Assembly: GCA_024195585.1 (NCBI GenBank)
Contig: SWBL01000557.1
Coordinates: 1 to 20,818, forward strand
Source: Aureobasidium sp. EXF-3400
Taxonomy: Eukaryota > Ascomycota > Dothideomycetes > Dothideales > Saccotheciaceae
Direction of reading: 5' to 3'
Length of the DNA stretch: 20,818 nt
Shown piece after piece: positions 8,463 through 16,293 of the stretch. Below the pieces are notes generated by a model. It had not been told where the DNA came from and ran no database searches. It saw only the letters and a program-made list of their open reading frames with translations. The position numbers were made by a program, and so were the translations under genes. The number at the start of each line of letters is the position of its first letter. Position 1 is the stretch's first letter.

Positions 8463-9212
8463 CTAGCGACCCTTCCTTAACAACTCGGCAAAAGTCAGAT
8501 GACCATCAGACCAGTCAGCAGGAGGAATAGAGACCTCGTTAGGATCAGGCATAGGATACTCAGTATCCAAGTAAGGATTGTCTGCCAATTCAGCTTCACG
8601 GCGCTCGTTATTGTTGTCAACCTTGTCCTCAGCCTCGTCCTCAATCTCGCTGTTCAACAAAGCTTTCTCTTGCTCGAAACGTTTGCCAGCTTGCTCGCCA
8701 AATCTCTTGATGAGATCGTCTTTTGCGGCATCCGAGCTTTCATAATGGGTGTTAATGTGATTCTGGAAGGCGAGCTGATCTTCTTTTGCCTTTTCTTGAA
8801 GCTCACGGGCGTGTTCGAGAGCGATTTCGTGCCAGCGGCGATCGGCGATTGGAGGATTTTCGATGTTGTCGAACATATGTTCGTAGAGACTGACAGCTTG
8901 GGTCGCGTGGAACCTGTCACCTTGTGTTAGCACATCCACTTCTATCACTTGGGTGATGTATCGAAGGAAATGTCACGCTGCGAGTGAAGATGAGTTGAAA
9001 TCGGCTTTTACTTACATGTAATTGTCACTGCCTGTGGCCATTATCATGTGCATGGCTGCTTTAAGTACGTTTCCAAGGCGTGGCTGCGAGAGGAGTTGAC
9101 GAGCAAGTCTCTGGGCGCGCTCATGATCGTCTCTGAGGAAGCTGTCCCATGCGTCCTTAGCAATGGCGTCAAAGATGAGGCCGACGTTGCTGGGTTGGTT
9201 GGCAGGAAGCAT
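8463..9212 (-). CDS. Hypothetical 215-residue protein, two exons
   Basis: CDS is complement(join(8463..8913, 9016..9212)), 648 nt. The intron (8914-9015, 102 nt) has donor GTAAGT, a GCTAAC branch sequence and acceptor GACAG. It joins exon 1 (...MIMATGSDNYM) in phase to exon 2 (FHATQAVSLYEHMFDN...). The first ~110 residues are helical with paired-helix spacing (DAWDSFLRDDHERAQRLARQ, then AAMHMIMATGSDNYMFHATQ), reminiscent of TPR-like helical repeats. Residues ~90-160 are a charged, possibly coiled-coil stretch (HARELQEKAKEDQLAFQNHI). The tail is acidic (NSEIEDEAEDKVDNNN) and ends with PPADWSDGHLTFAELLRKGR. No signal peptide or membrane segment is seen. I do not recognise a named family; a soluble, perhaps scaffold-like protein is inference. 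The chosen ATG (9212) is the first in this frame; the frame is open further upstream but without an ATG. Confidence 0.85.
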
Positions 9213-9221
9213 CTTCGCGAT

Positions 9222-9449
9222 CTGAGGACAAAACGTGAAGAAGAAGAAGAAGAAGAGCAAGCCGAAGCAGATGAGCTGGCTTAAGAAAGGTTTGAGTGCT
9301 GGATGAGTAGCTGAGCAGGTTTAAAAGGAAGACGAGAAGCGTGTTTGCTGCTTCCCAATCTTCCATGTGACTGTAAGAACTCGTTCACTACACTCTCTTG
9401 CCTTCACACTCTTTAACCTTCACATGTCATTACCTTCACATTCTCTTAC
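9222..9449 (-). other. Possible 5' UTR intron of the 215-residue gene
   Basis: On the minus strand a canonical donor (GAAG|GTAAGAG, intron from 9449) and an acceptor (TTTTGTCCTCAG, ending at 9222) bracket 228 nt. The acceptor follows a (CTT)6 polypyrimidine tract and lies 9 nt upstream of the proposed start codon. Removal would delete an upstream 65-codon ORF (9366-9169) that overlaps the real start in another frame. No strong branch point was found, so this is inference. Confidence 0.3.
9237..9257. repeat. (GAA)n microsatellite
   Basis: Six to seven GAA units on the plus strand. On the minus strand they read (CTT)n and form the polypyrimidine tract before the CCTCAG acceptor upstream of the 215-residue gene. 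Confidence 0.8.
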
Positions 9450-9464
9450 CTTCACACTCTGGAT
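9401..9464. repeat. 16-bp tandem repeat, four units
   Basis: Four units of exactly 16 bp start at 9401, 9417, 9433 and 9449, each beginning CCTTCACA(C/T). They read CCTTCACACTCTTTAA, CCTTCACATGTCATTA, CCTTCACATTCTCTTA and CCTTCACACTCTGGAT. A partial fifth unit precedes them (about 9385-9400). On the minus strand the junctions read GTGAAGGTAA twice, GTGAAGGTTAA once and GTGAAGGCAAG once, so a splice-donor-like sequence is reiterated. The array lies between the 215-residue gene (-) and the frame-broken gene (+). Confidence 0.85.
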
Positions 9465-9678
9465 CTGTAGAATCTATCGTCTTCTCTTTCCTTGTCGTGA
9501 GAATTCTTTTGCGTCCAGAACTGTTACTTTAAGACTCTTCCCTCGCCCACAGATATGCATCTCTCCTCTCTTCCCAACAAAACTACCCTCACCTTACTTG
9601 TGCCTTCCTCATACCTCGTTCCAATCACCTGGTCCTACTGCTTTGCGTCTTCAGCCAGCCCTTAAGATTTTCTTAGCA

Positions 9679-10469
9679 ATGTTTGGTCGTAAGCGTAAGA
9701 GAGCATCTCCTGCCCCCCTGATACTTCTGGCAACAGACAGACTGGAATAGGATTCTACTTCAAGCGCACTGTTCCTTCAGGCGTTGGCTCAAATGCACTC
9801 GCTTCTGCGTCAATCCCCCAGGCCACAAGTCAACCTGGTTCTCTTGCAGCCAGCCCGCTTCCATCTCCATCTGGTCTTCCTACTACCAGCCCTCACGCTC
9901 TAGCTCAGCCCGATTCTGTCCCGTCGACCCCGGTTCCATCCCCGTCTGCTGCATCTTTCACGTCTGCTGCCTTAGCGATCTCTGACGTTCCTTCTTCGTC
10001 ACCTGCTCAAGGCTGACCGCAGCAGTCTCCTGCCGGAAGAGCGTCACGAACGATCTACTACCGACTTTCTTGCACCGACAGCTTGCCCAACACCCGCTGA
10101 ACTATGGAAAGCTCACAAGTCCGATGTCACGCTTCTTGACACACCCATTGTTGAAGCTTTGCTTGACTAACCGACCTTCAAACGCCATGTGCATACAAGA
10201 CATCATTCGAGGACTTCGGCCTCTCAACAGAGTTGGAAGTCACAAACGCACCCGACATGGGTCTATCATGCTCACTAAAGCTTCCTCTTTGCTGGCGTAG
10301 ATGCCCAAGCTTCTGTTGCTCTCCCCGAGTGTTGGAGATTGTCACTGTGGCGCTATCAAAAGGCATAATAGTCTTGAAACCCGGGGTCATGTCCAGAGAG
10401 AGCCCATGTTCTCGACAGCTCTCTATGGACATGACTCTATGTGACACATCCTGCACAATGAAGTGTTAA
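9679..10469 (+). pseudogene. Frame-broken gene remnant, Ser/Pro/Ala-rich
   Basis: Coding-like sequence alternates between two frames. The ATG at 9679 opens a basic N-terminus (MFGRKRKRASPAP) whose frame stops at 9748-9750. From a run of six C (9713-9718) the next frame carries on with FYFKRTVPSGVGSN and a long Ser/Pro/Ala/Thr-rich linker, ending at TGA 10014-10016. The first frame then resumes with LPEERHERSTTDFLA and PAELWKAHKSDVTLLDTPIV until TAA 10168-10170. The second frame then reads YKTSFEDFGLSTELEVTN and stays open to TAA 10467-10469, although coding character fades after about 10260. A 1-base change at the C run would join the first two pieces. No good GT donors explain the switches. 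A basic start, a Pro/Ser linker and a helical segment recall the N-termini of some fungal NACHT proteins, but that is only an impression. A pyrimidine-rich leader precedes it (9480-9670). Confidence 0.45.
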
Positions 10470-10824
10470 GGCAGCAACATGCACTAGATCAAAACCACTG
10501 CTGCTCTCGGACAAAGTAGATGTGTAGAGGAAATGCAAAAGAAGAGATGGTTATGAACATCTGGGTTTTTCGTGACAAGAAAACATTGCCAAAAAAAAAA
10601 TGCTACATGCAATGCCACGCTTTCTAACAAAGGATATGAGAACTGAAACAATCAAACATACACAAAAAACAAACACACCAACACGCCACTAGGTATCCTG
10701 TTCATCCCACTTCCTTCTACCCAGGCATATCGTGTCAAAGAGAAGCAGACTACCCAACCCACAGAGCAGTACACGAAAGAAATGCTTTTCCTCATCCCCT
10801 CATTCTCGCTGGATCAAGGCATCA
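10470..10824. other. 3' flank of the Bud2-like gene
   Basis: About 350 bp between the frame-broken remnant and the stop of the leftward RasGAP gene. It contains an A10 run near 10590-10600 and A/C-rich sequence (ACAAAAAACAAACACACC). It is presumably 3' UTR of the minus-strand gene; no ORF or RNA gene is seen. Confidence 0.5.
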
Positions 10825-13800
10825 TCACTCCTTCTCCTTCTCCTTATCCTTCTCATTCTTCCTCCTCAACCCAGTAAGCCCAGGAATAAAGTCCTTAAGT
10901 CTTCTCTCCCTCTCTTCCCTCTTAGCCTTCTCCTTTTTCTCCTTCTCACGTTCTCTCCTCTCCCTCTCACGCGCTAAACTCGGTAAAGCAGTAGTGGTAT
11001 CGGTTTCACTGCTAACAACACTACCACTTAAACTTCCATCACGGGGACGTTCTGTAGATCTGCGTTCACGGTCGCGTTGAGGGAAATGTAGGTTTAAGGA
11101 TGCAGAGGTGGTGTCGCGGGGCAGTGCTGTGTTCATGAAGCCAGAGCCGATGTTGTTGGAGTATGAGCCTGAGGCTGAGACTGAAGCGGTGGAGGTGCCG
11201 GGTCGCGTCATGTCGAAACTGGTCTTGTCGAAGTGGCGGTGGTTGGTGTCGTGGCTGAGGATACTGACGGCTGCTGTCTGGGCACCTCCGTCACGATCTT
11301 CTTCCCATGATGGTGGAGGGTGACCTTCTGTGTCTGCGCTGTAGCGACCGTGTCCGGCGTTTCCGAGGCTGAATCCACGATCTCGAGATGAGTCAAGCTG
11401 AGCGGCTTGGCTCACGTCGTCAAAGGAATCGCGAGTTGGCGCGTCGAGTGCATCGTCAATGCGAGCGCCATTCTCCAGCAGCGATGTGGTTTGCAGTTGG
11501 TCGATGAGCTCTTCCCAGCGGAAGCTGAGCGCAGAGTTAGGACGCTCGGCGCGCTCGGCACGAGATAGACATTCCTTGGTCTGGGCATCGAGGGTTCTGC
11601 AAAGTCTGTGGAACGTCAGAAGGTCGCCATCTTCTTTGCCAATCTGCGCCGCCAGCAACTCTGCTTCACTTCCGTTCGTCGTGCCATGTAGCCAGAGTTC
11701 GACCAAGCTTGCAATCTCACGACTTTGGTCAATGAGGTATGGTAGACTAGGGAATCCTTCGCGACTTGTCATCGGAAGTCGAGATTGGATGGCCAGGGGA
11801 GTCGAGTATGAAGTTGGCTTGTGACCAATCATGCCATCAGGAGCAGAGATTGAACAAATATCGTTGATGAATGTCTTGAAAGCTTCCCGGTGATCTGTAA
11901 GGAAGACGTTCATGGGTTCCATCCAATGTTCTTTGCTACCAAACGAGGCCATGTTGGCAAGACCTTGGAGCGACTTTGCAATCAAGGTGAATGTTCTTCG
12001 TGCGCGAGGTTTCGGGTCGTCCTTCAAGAGACCAAACAGCTTTGGATTCAAGACAGCCGGGCAGAAGAAGCGCAGGAACAAGAAACCAGAAACACTGCTG
12101 TAGCTGACACTTCTCAAATAATCGCCGTATCTGTCCTCGGCGCAAGCTCTGATGTGTCTGAAGATGACTCTCAACTCCGAAGGAGCATTCCTGGCACTGA
12201 CTTTGATTGTGTTCCAGACCGATTTGGTGCAGTTTATTAGCCTGTCCCAGTTCTTCTTCAGATCGTGTTGATTTGTTACTCGGTTGGGATCAACTTCGCA
12301 GTCCGGATCTTTCTCGTTGATGTCTCTGATGATAGGACCAAGGCATTCAAGGAGGTACTCCTTGCCTACTCTGCGCATGTGTGAATCCAACAACTTGGTG
12401 AGCAGTGTGTTTCCACGGAAGAGCAAGTTCGCTTCCAGCGTGGCGTTCTTGTTCATGTCGCGGACGAACAGCTCTCGTTCACTCGCAGCAGTAACATTCG
12501 CGTCTGCTTCGTTGTTGTTATTCGCCATGCGACGGGTAAACCTCATTCGAGAGACGGGTGTTTCTTTGTGTACGCCGTCGATCTCCTCTTCGACCAGAGC
12601 CATGATCCACTCAGTAACCTGACCAGACACCTGGAAGATATTCAGCAGTATATCTGAAAGCCGTCTTAGCTCTGTCGGGATCATCTGAGCGACCTGCAGT
12701 GTGAGCTCGTTCGAGAAGTTGTGTATCAAATCATTTAGCGGCTTGTAATCCTTTGCCATGAGAATGACATTCTCCTCCGCACGAGCCTTGATCAAGATCT
12801 CGCCAACGTTTTCATCATGCTGATTCATGACCGGCCACCACTTTTCGACTTCTTTGCTCGCTTCTAGTTCTTCGAGGAAAATCTCAATCTTGCCGAGTGT
12901 TTGGTCGTTTTGAACCGGCATGAATCCAGCAGAGCCTCCAGTGCCTCCAGTTTTCTGTGACGGGTCAAGGAGACCATAAGCTTCATGCACAAGTCGAAGT
13001 TCGTGTTGTTCGCGAGGGCTTGAAAGATCCGGCGGGCGGCGCTTCAATAAGACGGAAGCTGAGGTAAGGACGGCTGGCAGATCCAGATAGTCAAACTCCT
13101 CGCGCCAGAACGGCGCCATTGACTCATGTTTGATTTGTGTCTTGCCTCGGGTTTCACCGTCCAGATGTATCTCAACATAGTATCCATCCGAAAGCTCTGG
13201 CTTGGTTGCAGCATTGTTGTTATTGTTGTTATGGCGGTTTGAATGATGATGGTTAAATTCAGCCAATGAACTCAGAGGAGCATGGGGTAGTTTGGCTTCA
13301 ATTATGCGAATAGATAGAGCGCGCTCCATGCGGAACATTTCAATCTTCTCATTGGCCATCATGTTATCGAAGGCGGATGATGAAGGGGTATCGGAAATGA
13401 TAGCAGATTCGTCGGGGTGGCCGTTAGGTTTGGGTCCGTAGAGTTGAGGTACCGTGAAGGCTCTCAGCAAAACGAACCAGACTTCGTAGAGAACGCGAGT
13501 TTCCATGGATAAATATATAGGTCGGATGGCGGTCGTAACAGTAGCACCGGATGTGTACTGAGGATAGATGGCTATGCAAAAGTCGTTGTCCAAGACAGAA
13601 GGATCCAATCTTTGAACGGCGCTACGAGAGAGCTGGGAGAGTTGTACCACGGAAAGCAGAGTCGAGCCACCATCGGCGTAGAGTTTGAGCTCTCCATTTT
13701 CACGAAGCGTGCAGGACACACGCCTCCACCAATGCGAGCCGTAGCTTTGAAAGCGCGAAGGTGAAGGTTTGAGCGATCTCGGTGTGCCGGCGTTTGTATA

Positions 13801-14955
13801 TGATATGTTACTGTCCCAGTAAACCATGGGACCAACCTTGATGATAGGAGCTTCTTTTAGTGTCAGAGACATCTCAGAATTGCGCCTGCTATCGGTCAAG
13901 GTGATGCCCTGCACAACGGGACTCTGAGGTTTTGTCATCTTGTTATTGAGACCTCTGGGGCGGATTGGTTGCCAACAGAGTAGAGCAGCGAACCAGGAGT
14001 CAAAGTCTTTGCGATCTTTCAGACGGACATGCAATTGCAGAGTCGAGTTTGGCACCGAGATGTCAAGATAGGGCATCTGAGTATCTTCGTCCATGGCAGT
14101 GCGTACCTGACAGCCACGGAGGTCAGGTATGAGAGTACGGTTTTGTGGAGAGCTGACATCGGCCTCGCATAGCAGACTGCCCGTGTCTTCCTGAATGTAG
14201 CAGTATGACTGGAGCCACGTCGCGGCAGCACCACGACGGAACCAGAGAGTACCTGACATGCGGCCACATAACGTCTTCATGAGATGCAGGATACGGCGGG
14301 CGCTCGAATTGGGTAAGGCACCAGATACGCTGGCGGCATCGGATACGGAGATGGGCGAGCGCGGACGTTTCGAGGCAGACGACGATGTGGATTGCGAAGG
14401 ATCGAAGGAAGACGACGAGAGTTGTGTCGAAGTTGTTTCGCTGCCAGTAAGGTGGACAGAGCCATGGCGCAGACGGCTACCGGGTTGGCGAATGGTACCG
14501 GGCGAGACGTCTCGTGAGGTGCTCTCCTCCAGCGTCCTCGTGCGGTTGCGACGATTGACCGATGTCGACGTGTACTGCATGCGATTGCGCGTGTTGTCAG
14601 TCGACTCGCTACGGGCGAGCAACAGCGAGCGAGGACTGTCACGATCTCTCTTGAGACTGGTCCGTGGAGAAGAGCCCAGCACGTGGCCCTCGAGGTTGAG
14701 CGAATTCTCATCCATGACCGAGTCTGGGGTCACGGTGCGAATGGTGTTGTCGCTGCGGGCAGATCGGGGCCCGGGAAAGTGCTGCTCGCGCACTTCGGAC
14801 GGGGTCTGTATGATGCTCTGCGGCACGGGCTGGGTCTGTGACATTGCGGAGCGCTCCTGGTTCAGGTATTCGTCGTACAAGCTGGGCTGCTTTCGGCGGC
14901 GGCTCGACTGCTCTGACCATTTCTGGCGAGGGGCGGGTTCCATGTGAGCCCTCAT
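10825..14955 (-). CDS. bud2: Bud2-like Ras GTPase-activating protein (PH-PH-C2-RasGAP)
   Basis: A single 1376-codon ORF. RasGAPs speed GTP hydrolysis on Ras-family GTPases; Bud2/Cla2 acts on Rsr1/Bud1 in polarity-site selection at the cortex. Domains in order: a disordered Ser/Arg-rich N-terminus (1-225); a PH-like domain at ~228-332 (SGTLWFRRGAAATWLQSY to FDSWFAALLCWQP); a second PH-like domain at ~376-505 (HWWRRVSCTLRENGELKLYA to YEVWFVLLRAFTVPQLYGP); a C2 domain at ~545-700 interrupted by His/Asn-rich sequence (Asn run 576-581); and RasGAP at ~790-1035. The arginine finger is Arg847 in LFRGNTLLTKLLDSH, and the FLR motif is residues 960-962 in FLFLRFFCPAVLNPKL; both are intact. The C-terminal tail is extremely charged (EREREKKEKAKREERERR). 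There is no Sec14, CH or IQ region, which argues against IRA/neurofibromin and IQGAP. A second ATG at codon 5 is an alternative start. Target GTPase is inference. Confidence 0.9.
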   Translation of the reverse strand: MRAHMEPAPRQKWSEQSSRRRKQPSLYDEYLNQERSAMSQTQPVPQSIIQTPSEVREQHFPGPRSARSDNTIRTVTPDSVMDENSLNLEGHVLGSSPRTSLKRDRDSPRSLLLARSESTDNTRNRMQYTSTSVNRRNRTRTLEESTSRDVSPGTIRQPGSRLRHGSVHLTGSETTSTQLSSSSFDPSQSTSSSASKRPRSPISVSDAASVSGALPNSSARRILHLMKTLCGRMSGTLWFRRGAAATWLQSYCYIQEDTGSLLCEADVSSPQNRTLIPDLRGCQVRTAMDEDTQMPYLDISVPNSTLQLHVRLKDRKDFDSWFAALLCWQPIRPRGLNNKMTKPQSPVVQGITLTDSRRNSEMSLTLKEAPIIKVGPMVYWDSNISYTNAGTPRSLKPSPSRFQSYGSHWWRRVSCTLRENGELKLYADGGSTLLSVVQLSQLSRSAVQRLDPSVLDNDFCIAIYPQYTSGATVTTAIRPIYLSMETRVLYEVWFVLLRAFTVPQLYGPKPNGHPDESAIISDTPSSSAFDNMMANEKIEMFRMERALSIRIIEAKLPHAPLSSLAEFNHHHSNRHNNNNNNAATKPELSDGYYVEIHLDGETRGKTQIKHESMAPFWREEFDYLDLPAVLTSASVLLKRRPPDLSSPREQHELRLVHEAYGLLDPSQKTGGTGGSAGFMPVQNDQTLGKIEIFLEELEASKEVEKWWPVMNQHDENVGEILIKARAEENVILMAKDYKPLNDLIHNFSNELTLQVAQMIPTELRRLSDILLNIFQVSGQVTEWIMALVEEEIDGVHKETPVSRMRFTRRMANNNNEADANVTAASERELFVRDMNKNATLEANLLFRGNTLLTKLLDSHMRRVGKEYLLECLGPIIRDINEKDPDCEVDPNRVTNQHDLKKNWDRLINCTKSVWNTIKVSARNAPSELRVIFRHIRACAEDRYGDYLRSVSYSSVSGFLFLRFFCPAVLNPKLFGLLKDDPKPRARRTFTLIAKSLQGLANMASFGSKEHWMEPMNVFLTDHREAFKTFINDICSISAPDGMIGHKPTSYSTPLAIQSRLPMTSREGFPSLPYLIDQSREIASLVELWLHGTTNGSEAELLAAQIGKEDGDLLTFHRLCRTLDAQTKECLSRAERAERPNSALSFRWEELIDQLQTTSLLENGARIDDALDAPTRDSFDDVSQAAQLDSSRDRGFSLGNAGHGRYSADTEGHPPPSWEEDRDGGAQTAAVSILSHDTNHRHFDKTSFDMTRPGTSTASVSASGSYSNNIGSGFMNTALPRDTTSASLNLHFPQRDRERRSTERPRDGSLSGSVVSSETDTTTALPSLARERERREREKEKKEKAKREERERRLKDFIPGLTGLRRKNEKDKEKEKE

Positions 14956-16293
14956 GCTTTTTCCGAGTCGAAGTCGGCGATGGGCTCAGGCGTGCTGTTG
15001 ATGCCCCGCGCAATTGGCGAGGGGTGGAGCAACAGGAACCGTCAGCAGCGGCGCCTTGACGGATGCGATGCGGTCGTGGTCGATTGAGCGAGGCGACGCG
15101 CTACAGCAGACATGGGGCCACGATGCCTGCTGTGCGGAGCGGGTGTCCAGGTATATACGTCTACGTGGTCGGGGGTTGGAGGGGGTCGACGCTGGCTGCA
15201 ACAGTCTACTAAGGCACGCGCAATGTGTTGGCAGGATGTGAATTGTCGTGGGCGAGCTTTTGGACGAGAGCGGGATGAGAATCAGATGGATGCGTCGTCG
15301 TCGTTCGCAGTGGTTGCTGTGCTGGCACTGGTGCTCAGTGCTCGATGGTGCAGAAAGCCAACGGCGCTCGATCTGACTGCTTTGGCCTGGCTGCTACGCT
15401 ACTCGCTATCAAAGATCGCAAACTGCTTCTGCCAAACGTTCCCTCTCGTTCTCGCTTCTCGCCTTCCTACTACTCTCTTGACCGCTTGCACCTGCTCTCG
15501 GCATATGAAAAGGCAAGCCCGATTGAGAGAGCAACAAATTGACAGTCTAGGGCGGCCTGATAAAAGTGCCCCTACTCCTATATTGCGCTTGTCACCTTGC
15601 TCGAAGCCGCAGCTTTCCAAAATCCTCCCTCTGGCCCATCTGATTGGTCAGCCCGAGAAAATAGGTCGAGACGCTGAGACGCCGCCCGTCGGTGCTAACC
15701 AAACAGGCGGATTAACAACCAAGGCGAGCATCCTTCCATGCCGTCCGCGAAACACCTTTCCGGATAAACAATCTGTTCTGCCAGACCTTTTTGAATCCTA
15801 ACAAGGCTCCACCGCCTCCTGCTCGAACGCCCTGCATGTCTTTTGCACAACACGCTGCTTCTGCCGTGTTTCAGGTACAGTGCGCCGTGCGCCTTCCCTT
15901 CACCGTCATCCTTCCTAGGCAGCCAGCCAATTTATCCAGACATGTTTCCAATCTCACATAATCCTTTCTTACTGTTCGCGCAATATGTATCTACACATTG
16001 TATATCACAGGAGCGAATCATGTGTTTTGTTGGCTGTCACATTTCAGAGCATAAAACATAAAACATTTGAATTATGCTTCAGGGTAGTAAAAGTATCGTT
16101 ATAAGCATACCGCTCTTGGAAGCAGACTGAAACAAAGCAGAGATACCAACAGGTGGACCGAACTGAGAGAGCCCTTGAGCAATTCATAAGCATTGGAAAG
16201 GAAATCAACGAGACTTTGAGAAGTGAAGAGAGTCGGCGTATCGTGTTCGGAACATGGTCCGATACTTAGTATTCGTGAATGTGTGTTTATTCT
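14956..16293. other. Upstream region of bud2-like gene and 3' flank of the next gene
   Basis: About 1.3 kb between two leftward genes. The left ~800 bp should hold the leader and promoter of the RasGAP gene. On the minus strand a CCAAT box (GACCAATCAG, about 15640-15649) lies ~690 bp upstream of its ATG. The right part (about 15850-16293) is AT-richer, with a CATAAAACATAAAAC repeat near 16050-16065, and is probably 3' UTR of the 372-residue gene. A 229-codon plus-strand ORF (15112-15801) covers the promoter part and is treated separately. Confidence 0.5.
15112..15801 (+). CDS. Doubtful 229-codon ORF in the bud2 upstream region
   Basis: An ATG-initiated plus-strand ORF of 229 codons. The predicted product has a Cys/Gly/Trp-rich start, a hydrophobic stretch at ~65-77 (FAVVAVLALVLSA) and a second semi-hydrophobic stretch at ~95-125, with no family resemblance. 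The region is GC-rich, so long chance ORFs are expected. It lies head-to-head with the RasGAP gene across that gene's likely promoter and leader. The ATG is preceded by no obvious fungal leader. More likely chance than a gene. Confidence 0.15.
   Translation: MGPRCLLCGAGVQVYTSTWSGVGGGRRWLQQSTKARAMCWQDVNCRGRAFGRERDENQMDASSSFAVVAVLALVLSARWCRKPTALDLTALAWLLRYSLSKIANCFCQTFPLVLASRLPTTLLTACTCSRHMKRQARLREQQIDSLGRPDKSAPTPILRLSPCSKPQLSKILPLAHLIGQPEKIGRDAETPPVGANQTGGLTTKASILPCRPRNTFPDKQSVLPDLFES

Noticed and set aside
10178..10456. 92-codon minus-strand open stretch opposite the frame-broken remnant
   Set aside because: It begins with GTG, overlaps antisense the coding-like plus-strand pieces and has no recognisable motif.
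14258..14947. 229-codon plus-strand ORF in the 5' part of the bud2-like gene
   Set aside because: GC-rich antisense shadow of the Ser/Arg-rich N-terminus, with no independent support.
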